Below are positions 1 through 12,847 of a DNA stretch of 64,000 nt, piece by piece. Source of the DNA: Litoditis marina (Eukaryota; Nematoda; Chromadorea; Rhabditida; Rhabditidae); assembly GCA_964036275.1 (NCBI GenBank), contig OZ038434.1, forward strand, positions 39,517,279-39,581,278, written 5' to 3'. The notes under the pieces were generated by a model. It was given only the letters and a program-made list of their open reading frames with translations. It did no database searches and was not told where the DNA came from. Position 1 is the stretch's first letter, and each line of letters begins with the position of its first letter. A program made the position numbers and the translations under genes.

Positions 1-1263
1 CCCAGCCGTCTCTCCAACGCTCGAATATCTTGGAACAGTCGAACTGTGGCTTGTGCACCTTCTTGTTGACCTGCAATCAATAACTTCGGAAACTAATTTG
101 GAAATCATTACATTTTTCCCCGTCAAAAACCACAAATTTCAAGCAACACCAAACATAATGGGTAAATGTGCCCTCTAGAGGTTGGAAGTACACAGTGGGC
201 AAATCTCTTTGAAGTGCGACAAAGAGCAAGCATTTCAATCGTTTTATGACACGTTTGACGCCGGAGACCATACTGATTGTATGATCACGCAGTGTGTTTT
301 GATCTCCATTGCTTTGCGGTCATAGTTCAAAAAACACGGCTTATGTCGAGATCAAACCGAGGTTAGCCACTGTTACCTTGTTGTGCAGTTCGCAGACCCA
401 GTTGGCCAACTCCTTCCGGTTCTCCACCTTCGGGGGATGATTCTTAACGAAATCCGCCATGTCTCTGGCACAGAAACCGCAAGGATACGTCTGTAATTAG
501 AAGTTTAAAAACGAGAAATTGGTTTATAGATTGTTGAAAGCGAGGTTTCGATAGACTTGGCTTGAAACTCATATGAAAACTAAATCATATGATGGAATGG
601 CAGCTCTGAACTTTCGTTCTGAAACTTTCGGCTTCATTTCTTTTGTTCTTTTGTTTGAGTTTTGGCCGGTTTTCATTGGGTCTTTATGTTCAGATATTTT
701 GCTTGTACTCTGAATGACACTGTGCGATCTATGTTTTTATTCCGAAGACCCACCTCAGACAGACTCGTGATGAAGGTGGTGGTGCTCTTCTTCTTTTCCT
801 CCGTTGGGAATTCTGGATAGTAGACGCTCATCGTGTGCAGGAGAGCCCATGTAGCACGACCTAGGGGTTACATATAGAACCTGACAGTGAAATTGTAAAC
901 TATAATTAACACAAAAACCAATTAAGTAATCGCATAACTATTCAAAACAGTAAACTAAAAGGTTGGCCATTTTCCCAGCAAGCCCGTGTATTTCGTTCTA
1001 TCCCGCTGAGTGGGTTAGTTTTATCCTGATTTTGCGGTTAGTTTTATCCAAACCTAACTACAACTCAGCTGGGGGAATTCATCTATCGAGATTTCAAGAA
1101 TTGACGGAAGTTTCATGTGAATACCTAGTCCTTTTCTGTCGAGTGGACAACTAGCACTGTGATCTATGCTACTGGTGGGCCACTGCTTCACCACCGCGTC
1201 TCTTTTCACTTTTCCAGCCGATTCTAAAACACAATGTTGAATTTTAAATACTTTTTTATTCAT
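1..1263 (-). CDS. ERV1/ALR-type FAD-linked sulfhydryl oxidase (3' end cut by window edge)
   Basis: Exons 1125-1223 (or from an ATG at 1263), 754-860, 377-490 and 70 to the left edge, all in phase. The translation has CPLDRKGLG, then GRATWALLHTMSVYYPEFP, the redox centre TYPCGFCARD (CxxC), ELANWVCELHNKV and FDCSKIFERWRDGW, the order of the ERV/ALR FAD-binding four-helix fold. The family oxidises thiols with FAD and passes electrons onward; ALR works with the Mia40 relay in the mitochondrial intermembrane space. The C-terminus runs off the window. The 5' end is uncertain: the ATG at 1263 gives an N-terminus beginning MNKKVFKIQHCVLESAGK, but an acceptor (gtgttttag) lies just inside it at 1224, and the exon after that acceptor has no ATG. 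It would therefore need an upstream exon, and the LAMP-like exon ending at 1511 is phase-compatible. Family confidence is high, the start is not settled. Confidence 0.85.
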
Positions 1264-1510
1264 TTCTTATTTGTGATTAACTTGAAAAATTATCACCCGA
1301 GTGGTTCGTTCAAGTTTCGTGTTCTGTAAATAAGCAGTTTCGCTCAAGAACACAGGTACATTTCGCGAGTTCTGCTTTCTTTTTCTTTCTATTTCAAGTT
1401 CTTTTTCGATCTACAAACTGTTTATGAGCAGATATTTTTCCTGCTTACAATTCAAATACTAATTTGTATAATGTAGGAGTCTATGCACCAGTGACAGAAG
1501 TATTACTCAC

Positions 1511-3365
1511 CACTCTCGTAGTTTTTCGCTGTGTTTTCAACCGCAACGAGACGAAAATCGTGGAACTCAATTGATGAATCATCCTGGAGCGGCAAATCGA
1601 GCAAAGACATCTGGAGAAATAGAGGATGGGCTTGGACCAAAGCAAGTTGCACACGGTTTATGCTACCCTTTCCTACTGTGTTTGTAGTTTGATGCTACTG
1701 GTTTGGGGCGAAATTCGTGATTTAGTTGTGTATCGATATCAAATTACAACAAAGATTTGTCACCTCTATAGTAAGTCGTAGCATAAGCGCTTGACGGTTG
1801 ACACATGATTCGTACATAATTGTTCCAATATCCAGTTGTAACAAACAAACAAAACATGTATAGAAATCCCCGAGTTATCCGAAACCAACGAATAGGATGA
1901 AATTTATCATACATTCCAAATATACACTGTAGATGATCACATATGACGAGAACTACGTCCAAATGTTTCTAGCCCACCTCATAGGTTCCCGAGTTGGCTG
2001 ACTTTTCCAAGGCGATGCTGACATTATCCGGCTTCCGAAGTAACTCTGAACAGTTTACGTTTAAAAAGAAAAACTTTGTTTCAATTGAATGAGTATAAGT
2101 TGAGCAAATGTGTGTCCGAGTTATACTTTCTAGAAACAAATCAATGCAATTCCAATATGCAACGCCACCGATTCAAAACAAACTTGTTGAACACAGTAGA
2201 AATCGATAGCATGCGAACAAATTACTCAACTGCTAACTTTGTTTCCTCGTTTTACGTGACTTTTTTTGTCTGTTTTAGAAAAACTCACTGCTCGTAGATC
2301 CAAACAACCAGGATCTAGATTGCGAATTGAGACTGTAGTCCTTGATCTCGACTTCTCCATCTTCTTTTCGATCAAAGTCCATTCGCAAGATCCACATTTC
2401 TTCGGCGGGACTGTTGATAACGCCGTTCGGGTTGAAAGCAACCTAAAGTGCACCTGGTTTCAAGGTAGGAATTGTCTAGCTTTTCATGGTTTGGTGTTGT
2501 TTATTGAACCAAACACGAAGTGCTATAGTTCTCGCTAGTCCCACAGGTAATTTGGCAGCGTTCCAGGAGTTTCGCCTGGTTGGATTCCAACAGAAGGAGA
2601 ACATTTGGTCAGCGGTTATTCATCATAACACATACATAAACTTCACAGAAACAATTCGTGTGCTCTGAGGCATATTGGTTTCGAATACTGAAACAATGCT
2701 CAAAAGTCTGTGTGAGACCGGAACCGTATGGATCTTTTATTTCTGTGGCATTAGAACTTGGTGATCAACTTCTTATTATACATTACGGAAATCTCCATCT
2801 CAGCTAAAAAGATAATCTGTTACCTAAAACATTCTTTAGAAAATTATCTCCAAATTCTTCTCGGAAGAAGCTGCAACTACAATGATCTGTGACATGTATG
2901 ATGATCACCGCCTCGTGACGAAGCGAAGTGAAAGAATAAATACCTCGATGTATTGTTCATTACCGTCACCAGTGTTGACACCACATGAACCAGACACGTT
3001 TACGGTTCCGTTCACGGCAAGACGGTACGAATGAGTATTCACCTTGCTCTAGAAAAACTGAATGATCAGTTATTTATTATAAAGTTATTCAAATGTATCA
3101 ATCACCTGACTACACTCTCACCTCTCGGTGATAGGCAACTAGAATCGGATGCAAAAATTGTTAGACTTCGCGACAACAACATTAGCTTAGCACAAACGGA
3201 CTGAACGTTCCATTTTTGTACTGTTTGTCTTACTCAAACAGAAATTATACCATACCTCAAACTTTAGATTGACGAAAGCATCGGCCTGAAGTGAGAGACA
3301 GTTCTCATTAGTAACCGGATCCACAACAGACCAGATTGAAAAACAATCGCAGCCAGACAACAGAA
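1511..3365 (-). CDS. LAMP-like luminal-domain protein (5' exon and membrane anchor not found)
   Basis: Five phase-consistent exons on the minus strand: 3256-3365, 2944-3048, 2289-2442, 1978-2045, 1511-1610. The joined product has a cysteine pair region (ENCLSLQADAFVNLKF, then NVSGSCGVN), a beta-rich stretch (EEMWILRMDFD) and an ending FHDFRLVAVENTAKNYES. This order resembles the luminal domain of LAMP/UNC-46 proteins, in which a CxxxQ-like start is followed by a second cysteine and an F-x-V-x-A-type end before the membrane span. N-glycosylation sequons (NGT, NVS) fit a luminal protein. No signal-peptide exon was found upstream of 3365, although the first exon starts with a phase-2 acceptor and so needs one. 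No membrane-span exon was found after 1511. The last exon ends at a strong donor (G|gtgagt). It may join a short terminal exon near 1327 (ending EHET stop) with AATAAA at 1255-1260, or the ERV1 exon at 1223. The family call is tentative. Confidence 0.45.
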
Positions 3366-6240
3366 CTGAAAAACAACAGAATAGAAACGTTTGTTGTAGT
3401 GAGATGAAAGTCGTAATTTCCCGAATTCTAACAAAATCGTTCAGAATAAAACGACGAACAGAGCGCGATTGGGAAACACAGAACCGCATGGGCTTGCTTC
3501 AGCGACCCGTACTTTTGAGATACAATGTTCTATTCTGCTGTGTTCATTAAATACGTTTAAGCTGGCTGGGTTGTTTCCAAGTTTAAAGGTTCGAGTTTCA
3601 TCCGTGCCATCACAATTTTACACAGTGGTGGTCCATGACTTCACTCTTCTTTTTTTACCCAAACACCTTCTAGGCAATCGGTATTTCGACTACGTTTTTC
3701 GATGTGTTAAATAGCGTTGAAAACAATGGAAAATCATCGCCTCTGTAATTTTTCTACCATAAAAACTGACCTAGTAAACCAGCCCAGCGTATCATGATTT
3801 CTAGAAGAATAAAGTTGTTTCTAAATCGAGATATGTTCCCTGTACACGGCTGGCTGGAAATTCTTCGAGTACGACTGGTTATGAAAGCTCGTTTCAATTT
3901 GATTTTGTGTTTTGGGTCGAAAAGTAGTTGAAACATAGCTACCATAGAATGACCTCAGTAAGTTAGTGACCAGATATGGTAAAACCTCGTATGATATCAC
4001 GAATTTTTGGTCGGTTGAGAGATTTCCTAGCGTTTACAGTGCGTTTCACTAAACTTCTGATCAGACACAAGATAGATACAGAGCATTGAATAAAACCGTG
4101 GAGAAAACAGATCAACGCCACATGAAACAATGGTAATGAACAATGCGCAGCGAAGAGTCAAACTGAGCACGCTTGTAAAACTGTAAAATCTTTTTTTTTT
4201 CAAAAGCCTTTGAAATCTTCCGATGCCGAATAAGCACTTAAAATTAAAATTCTACCGGGTAGGCCCTGTACCGCGTGTGAAACGAAACAAACGGGGAATA
4301 TTTGTGAAGCAACGAAGTCGAGTTGTGTTTTATAGTCTGAGCAACAGAGACCACCACAGACCTGCCCAATTGCTAGTTGTTTACCGGTATCCCGCAGCTG
4401 TTCATCCAATTCCTACGTGACAAATGGCAGAATACGTGCAGATTTGAGAAACAAACAACAAAGCAATATATCAAAAAAGTCTGGATAAACAGTCAGAAAA
4501 TCGACTGGAAAAAGAAATGCTCATAGAGCAGGTAGTAGCAGTCTCTTCACGATTTTCTTGACTGAACAATCGGCAGAAGTATACTGAGGACTTTCTCAAA
4601 TGCTGAAGAACACGCACATAGAAATAAAATGATCATATCAAGTTGTAGATCAAAGTACAACAGCTGTGTTTCTGAGTACCGATGCCGAATTGGGTAGCAC
4701 GCGACTAAACCTGTGGAGAGGACGCTCTAGGAATGACACGCAATATCGATTAGTTTGTATCTCTCTACTAATCGTAGTTAGATCGCAGTGCATTTTGGAA
4801 CATCATTTCTGTTGTGTTCATATATCAGACTACAGGCACCGTAGCTAAGTCTCATGAAAAGGTCATCTTTGAGCTGAACGTTCTGGTGACCACCTCGCTC
4901 AGGTTTTGGTCACCTGCACTGTGCTTATACATAGAAAGTTGGCAACTATGTGGCCAGTATGTTACCAAATCCTCGATCAGGTTCAGCTCACCACTTGCAT
5001 GACTTTGCTACGGTGCGAGATGTTTGCTGCTGCCGATCTCGGCAGTTAGAGGAATGAACACAGTGGAAGCTTCGGCTTTCTCTAAAGGAAGCCCTGATGT
5101 TTGTAGTTCCATCTCTTTTTCCGGCTGAGATTCAGAATTGATGACATCCGAGATAAAGGTACAACTACAGTTTCATCGCACAGTATATTGGTCTCCTATA
5201 TGTTTTGTTCGGTTTTTCTGCGGTTTTTTCTGTAGTGGACTATTCTACTTTGTCTCCAATTCCGCGCTAGGTGCACGTTAAGATTGTAGGTAGGTTTAAC
5301 CAGAGAATGAGTCAAAGGGCGCATTTTTTTTCCTGCCCGAAAACTGTAGTTTGATTAGTGTACTGTATTTGTAGACAATTCATTGTATTTGTAGTTTGAT
5401 CACAATTCTAATTTGTTTAATCCCCTGAAACTTGAAACTCAAATCTTTTCCTTGCGGTATCGCGACTGTTGTTGAGTTCGACAGCAGAAGATATGAGTAC
5501 TGTGAAAGCTTTTGCAAGTAGTAACCCTCTCTAACTACGACAATTATGTTTGTCAAAACATTGTGAACACCGTACGGTTAACTTTGCTAGGAGGTGGGGA
5601 TTAGGGGTTTAGCGAGCGGTCACCCATCTGCGTATATTTGATCTACACACTCTCTTATCCGCTCACCACGTACTGCTCAAAATATTTGGCATATTACATT
5701 GGGGAACGGGAGACTATATGGGTCGTTGGTTCCGTTTTCTTCGGTTTTTAATGTAATGGACCATTCTCTCGTCTGCCGCGCACTGTGCTCGTTAAGATCG
5801 TTAAGATATCCAGAGAATGAGTTGCATTCCCCTACTTTTGCCGCCAAATAATAATCTGATTCTGTTCGTTTCCACCACTGTTGGTCCCGATTTGGTTCGA
5901 TTCTGGATCGAAACAACTGGTTCGAGAAGAATCGGTTCGATTCTGGTTCGAGAATAGTTCGTTCGAGAAGGGTATAACAGCGCATACACTGGTCGTTGGT
6001 CGGTCCGTTTGTTTTTTTCGGTGATGGACCATTCTCTCCACTACCGCGCGCCCTGCTCGTTAAGATTGTTCAGATATCCAGAGAATGAGTCAAAAGGGCG
6101 CATTCCTCTACTTTTGCAGCGCGAAACTCCGGTGTCGATCTCCAAAAAAAGGGCCATTCATTTCACGCGTCCTCTCACAGAAGAAGCGGAATTGAGGTCG
6201 CTCATTTGGGTACAAAATGTGCCTTGTAGGCGTCACCTGT
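3366..6240. other. Non-coding stretch with dispersed repeats
   Basis: No conserved coding exon was recognised on either strand. The 5' exon of the LAMP-like gene should be somewhere here or a little beyond. A direct repeat of about 95 bp occurs three times towards the right end and is listed separately. Short tracts around 5570-5670 are related to DNA around 39395-39490. Confidence 0.5.
5233..6120. repeat. Three direct copies of a ~95 bp repeat
   Basis: Copies at about 5233-5342, 5755-5845 and 6024-6120 share 'tggaccattctc', 'ctcgttaagat' and 'ccagagaatgagt', followed by 'cctacttttgc' in the last two. Between the second and third copies lies a run of short near-repeats based on 'ggttcgattctgg' (about 5889-5970). 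No coding potential is apparent. Confidence 0.75.
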
Positions 6241-6243
6241 GAT

Positions 6244-6320
6244 CCTCTCTTTTCTCTTTCTCTCCTAATCTGGTTCTCTCTCTCTTTCTCTCTCTTTCTC
6301 TCTCTCTATCTCTCTCGTTG
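6244..6320. repeat. CT-rich microsatellite
   Basis: A long imperfect CTCT/CTTT pyrimidine tract. The reverse-strand reading frame (Arg/Glu only) is an artefact of this repeat. Confidence 0.9.
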
Positions 6321-6576
6321 TAGTGCGCTAGTGACCTCCGAACATCTCGTGAGATAGCCTTACCTCGAGCGTGAAGTTCGTGAGACATTTCGCTGGTTCC
6401 CGCATTACAACTCACGTGAGAGCTCGTTTATTCTATGCCTGACCTTAGTGTTCGTGCAAAAAGCTCACGAACTGCCGGGATATCACGCAGATATCATGAA
6501 AAAACTAGCCATCTGGTCGAAACCGATGTCTTTTTCACCAGTTTGGACACACAAGCTTGGCAAATTTCTACACTTA

Positions 6577-7684
6577 GGGCCTGGATCTCTGGGGGGCGTA
6601 AAAATAGGGCGGCCCACTTTTTAGGACGTAAAGTCCATTTTTTGGAGCGAAAGTCCACTTTTCGTTACGGATGACGTATTTTCAGGGCGGAAGACGTAAT
6701 TTTAGGGCGAAAAATATGGATGTAAAATTAATTTCACGCACGCGACGCGACAACAATTTTCAAAGATTGTGTTTTTGAATTAAACTTTGGATTTGTGGGT
6801 AATCGACTATGAGGATATCAGATACGGATACAAAAATAGGTGAAACGCACGCGCGCTGCGCGCGACGCGACAACGACTTGGAGATTGGTCTCTGGGGCTT
6901 ATGTTTTGAGGACAGGGATGTCGGATCATGAGAATTACGAATATTGACACGCCGTTAAAGGTCGTGAAGTCTTCACCCCTATTTGGTCGCATTTGTAGAC
7001 CAACTCTGAAACCAAGCGGGTTTTTAAGTTACCTAATATTCGCTTAGATAAAGAGCTGCCGCGCGGTTATTACTCTTTATGAACCTTTTGTCATGCGTCC
7101 ACTGTTTCCAATATATAGTTCCACACAATTTGAAGCTTTTAAAAACATTTTATATTTCAGTTCTTCACCACCTAACGACGTGTATTTTCTTTTTTTCGTA
7201 ATCCTCATGATCCGACATCTTTGTCCTCAAAACATAAGCCCCAGAGACCATTTTCCAAGTTGTTGTCGCGTCGCGCGCAGCGCGCGTGCGTTTTACCTAT
7301 TTTTGTATCCGTATCTGATATCCTCATAGTCGATTACCCACAAATCCAAAGTTAAATTCAAAAACACCATCTTTGAAAATTGTTGGCGCGTCGCGTGCGT
7401 GCAATTAATTTTAATATTCGCATATTCGTGATCGCGATGATCGAAACCCTATAAGTCCTCAGTTTCAGCCAAATCCATTAAACTTTGAAATTTTTGTTGA
7501 CTCCGGGTAATTTTTTCAAAAGTGGTCTCTACGTCCTAAAAATACGTCTTTCGCCCTAAAACTACGTCTTCCGCCATGAAAATACGTCATCCGTAACGAA
7601 AAGTGGACTTTCGCTCCAAAAAGTGGACTTTACGTCCTAAAAAGTGGGCCTCCCTATTTTTACGCCCCCCAGAGATCCAGGCCC
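6577..7684. mobile_element. 1.1 kb foldback DNA transposon, PIF/Harbinger-like TTA target duplication
   Basis: The two halves are inverted copies. The left end begins 'gggcctggatctctgggg' and the right end is its reverse complement ('agagatccaggccc'). Complementarity continues through the thiol-like tract (6600-6700 against 7530-7660) and through an inner block containing 'gcgcgctgcgcgcgacgcga' (about 6785-6930 against 7195-7345). Both outer borders carry TTA (6574-6576 and 7685-7687), a 3 bp duplication typical of PIF/Harbinger (TWA) elements. No transposase is encoded, so it is non-autonomous. The two arms yield the same spurious peptide on opposite strands, which confirms the palindrome. 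Confidence 0.85.
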
Positions 7685-8455
7685 TTAGTTAATTTTTCCT
7701 AAGCTCGTACAGGTTTGTTTCTTTCTATGCGAGCGCTATGATGCGCTATCTTCCGCTGTGTTTGTGGTTCGATTCCGTCGCTTATCTGTCAAAATTCGTG
7801 AATAATAGCGTTTTCGAGATCAAACTACAACTGAGGTTTGATCAATATTTACACACTCGTTCCTGTAAGATCCATGCAATTTTTTTCGACAAGCTCATAA
7901 ATAGCAGACGCCAGACTTCCGTCCAGACCATGAATTACAAAAGGAGTTCAAGTGTTCGAGGAACTTCTCTGCGTCTCGCCTTCTACCTGTTCTCTAGTGC
8001 TTCTCTAACTTCGTAGCAACCTCCAAATTCAAGGACTTTATGCCGGCTATATTTAGAAAAAAGTTGCGAATCGAGTCAAACTGTTTCAATCTCTCAGATC
8101 CCTTTTAAGAATATACACAGAAGAAGTTCAGTTATACAGTATAATCTAAAGTTTTTTGTGGTTAATTACTGTTCTATCCTTATGTGAAGTACCCTCTGTG
8201 AAAAAGACAAGTATGATCGATTGTTTAGTGCTGATGTGTAAAGTTCGTTTGCTCGCCATACATTTTTGCTCATTTTTGATAACTCTGATGTGTCAGACCA
8301 AACTACAAATCACAAAGGTCACTTCGTACAAAAACCTCGTCACCACGTTTTATGAACACAAGCCATTACTTCGTTCCTCGTATTTTCACGTAATATATGT
8401 TTGTTTATACTTCAACTATTTTTGTTATAAACGAACCAATTTCACAGATCAATAA

Positions 8456-10377
8456 ATGAAGGCGTGTCTTTTTCTGCTACTGCTTGTGGTTTCGCTGTCC
8501 CATCAGTTACTGGGTAAGTTTTGCTTTTATGTCTCCATCTCCCTAAGATTTAAGAAATAAATTCAACTTCTGCAAAAAAAAAGTCGTACATATTCCGATG
8601 CAACGTAATACATAAGTTGTGCTTGGTTGAACTTATACTTTGCATTTAGTTATACGTATACGTACTTCTTACTAAGACACGAAGGCGTAAGTCCGAAGTA
8701 ACTCCATCCATAAACTATGGACAAATTGTACCAAAAAAACATTGTATTTCAGGTGTGCGTAGGCCAACTATCCTGGGAAGGAATCTAGCTCTCCACAAGG
8801 TTGGTTTCATCTTCCTAACAAACAGTGGTTTCCTTATTTATGACAAAAACTCGCTTTACGCTTTGGCAGAACACTTTTTTTTACAGAGAAACGTTTTCCA
8901 ACGGAAAAAAAACGAAGCTTAGAGTTCGCTCTTGCCAAAAGAAGATCATAAGACATAGGCAATCGTGCGGAACTCGATGTATGATGTCCTACTGTAGTGT
9001 GTTGTAGTTTGATCCCTATACTTTTCTGTCGAAATTCGTAGACTATGATGGAATCGAGATCAAGCTACTGAGATTGGGTCACGTCCTATATGTTATTGAT
9101 TTACCATAATGGAAAAACTTTATAATAAATTTGTTATGCATCCTTCCATCAGGAGCCCAAATGTCGCTCCCTGAACCCCTATTCGGACGCATCAATGCAT
9201 CCTGACTCCGACAAGGACTGTCAGCAGGTATAGGGTTTGTTCTTTCCAACATCGGCCTTTACGGTGTATGTTGTCGTATCCCCATGTGTTTGTAGTTTGC
9301 TCCCGTTCGTTTTCTCCATTCGATCCTATTCCCTTGATAATCTTGAATTATCAGCGGAGTGGATGGCGATTTTAGCTCAAAGGCATTAAGCTACAACCTA
9401 TAACTCAAGTTTGAACATCAACAACAAGTTCAAAGTGTCACAATGGGTAGTTTATGAGAATAAACTATCTTTGTGAAAGTTTGGAGAGAAACAACTTATA
9501 CAGTTTTTACTAGCTTAATCGTCACCACTCATTAGCGTCTGCCGAGATCAAACGACATACCACAACGAAGATTTGGACACTCCTTTTCTGGATATATACC
9601 ATTGTTACCAGATGGTTGGTTATAGGGTTTACTCGAAGAAATGTGGGTCGATGCTGCAGATCTAAATCGGAACCACTGTCGTAGATCAAAAACAGTACCC
9701 TACATACAGATCAAACTATAACTCTGAGATTGTCATTTCCTGACGCATATAGAGTACGGGAATAAACAGCCACGAATCCAATAATATTATTCCAGGGTTA
9801 TCCGGGATGGACTCAAAGTGAATGTGAATGCGCGTTTTACATACAGAATGTAGACGAGCGAGGATGTGCAACTGGCTACTTTTCCTTGTGCCGTAAGATA
9901 TCCCAGGTACACAGTTTCCAATTACGATTTCAAAAATGCATGTACAAAAAGTTGAATATGTTGTGCTATGTGTTCACTGAAGTATCGCAAATTATCTGAA
10001 TATACTGGTTGAAAAGTGCACATGCTGTGCTAAACTTGTTCCTTCAGTGACGAAAAGTCCAATAACCAAGCAGTTGAACTATGTTTATCATGCGAGAACC
10101 TGGGTACATCTCAAAAAGTAGTAAGATGGTCGTGTATCACTTCAAAAACGGCCGATGCAACCAGAGAGCAAATGGGAGTGGTCTGGCATGACAAAAATAA
10201 TGACCCCCAACAATCAAAGTTCAGAGAGGGTCATTTATGACCGCTTAACGCCAAATATCCTCGTATAACAAAACATTCCAGGAACCGCTGACAAGCACCG
10301 AAAAGCAGGAAGAGAAGGCGAAGAAGGAAGATGAACCCCTCCGAAGCCTAGCCGCCAAAGTAGTTTCGAAGATGTAG
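8456..10377 (+). CDS. Small secreted six-cysteine protein, unknown function
   Basis: Five exons, 8456-8513, 8753-8799, 9153-9227, 9796-9906 and 10282-10377, join in phase to 128 residues. The start follows a trans-splice-type acceptor (tttcacag, ends 8447). Residues 1-19 are a clear signal peptide (MKACLFLLLLVVSLSHQLLG). The mature part has six cysteines spaced over about 55 residues, including an ECEC pair and GCATGYFSLC, so three disulfides are possible. The last exon encodes a charged, Lys/Glu-rich tail ending VVSKM. AATAAA sits at 10380-10385. I do not recognise the family. The gene is convergent with rps-5, with stop codons only 68 bp apart. It is probably extracellular, but no function can be assigned from sequence alone. 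Confidence 0.75.
9353..9532 (-). mobile_element. ~200 bp MITE, family A (GAGTGG ends), copy 1
   Basis: Lies in intron 3 of the secreted-protein gene. Terminal inverted repeats begin 'gagtggatggcgatt' on the left and end 'aatcgtcaccactc' on the right. The body is the reverse complement of copies at 20637 and 56579. Flanks 'atcagcg' and 'attagcg' look like a 7 bp target duplication with one mismatch. No coding capacity. Confidence 0.8.
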
Positions 10378-10445
10378 ATAATAAAACTTGTGATAACAAC
10401 CTTTATATTCGTAACATGAACAAAAAGGAATAACAACAAATGGTA

Positions 10446-12422
<1,977 letters not shown>

Positions 12423-12699
12423 GATTGACTGAAAATATCACTCATTCACAAGAGGTACCATTACAACCGATTACAAAAGTTAAACGGATATAAAAAGTGA
12501 AAATTTTACGGAAAATTTCATGAAAATTTGATAAAATACGAAATGGAATAAAACTGAAGCAAAGATCGAAGAGACTGAAACACCCGACGTTCTTCATTTT
12601 GGGCCGGAAAAATTGTTAATTTAAAGGGCGGCTGAGACAAAATATGTGCGCTACTGTAGCTTTTCGCTCCGCACGAGACCCATTGCGCCGTCCCTGATT

Positions 12700-12750
12700 T
12701 TGATCGACGTCACCATGGCTCCATTCCAACCAATCAGCGTAGACCACATT
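12700..12750 (+). promoter_or_regulatory. ERSE-like element and CRE/UPRE-like site upstream of pdi-6
   Basis: At 12730-12748 the sequence is CCAAT, nine bases, then CCACA, one base off the ER stress response element CCAAT-N9-CCACG. A palindromic 'gacgtc' core (12706-12711, read as GGTGACGTCG on the other strand) lies 19 bp upstream and resembles a CRE or UPRE (TGACGT). The ERSE-like site ends 99 bp before the pdi-6 start codon. Such sites bind NF-Y with ATF6 or XBP-1 in animals, so regulation by the unfolded protein response is inferred. Confidence 0.55.
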
Positions 12751-12847
12751 CAGTAAAAGGGCGTGGCTAGGACTTATTTGCTCTCTGGTAGGATAAAATC
12801 GGCCCTCCCAAGTAGTTTCACTGGAAAAATCCAATTCTGACCAGGAA

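Noticed and set aside
6807..7329. Two frames with the same peptide (ILMIRH.CPQNISPRD)
   Set aside because: Encoded by the two arms of the 1.1 kb foldback on opposite strands; no transposase motif.
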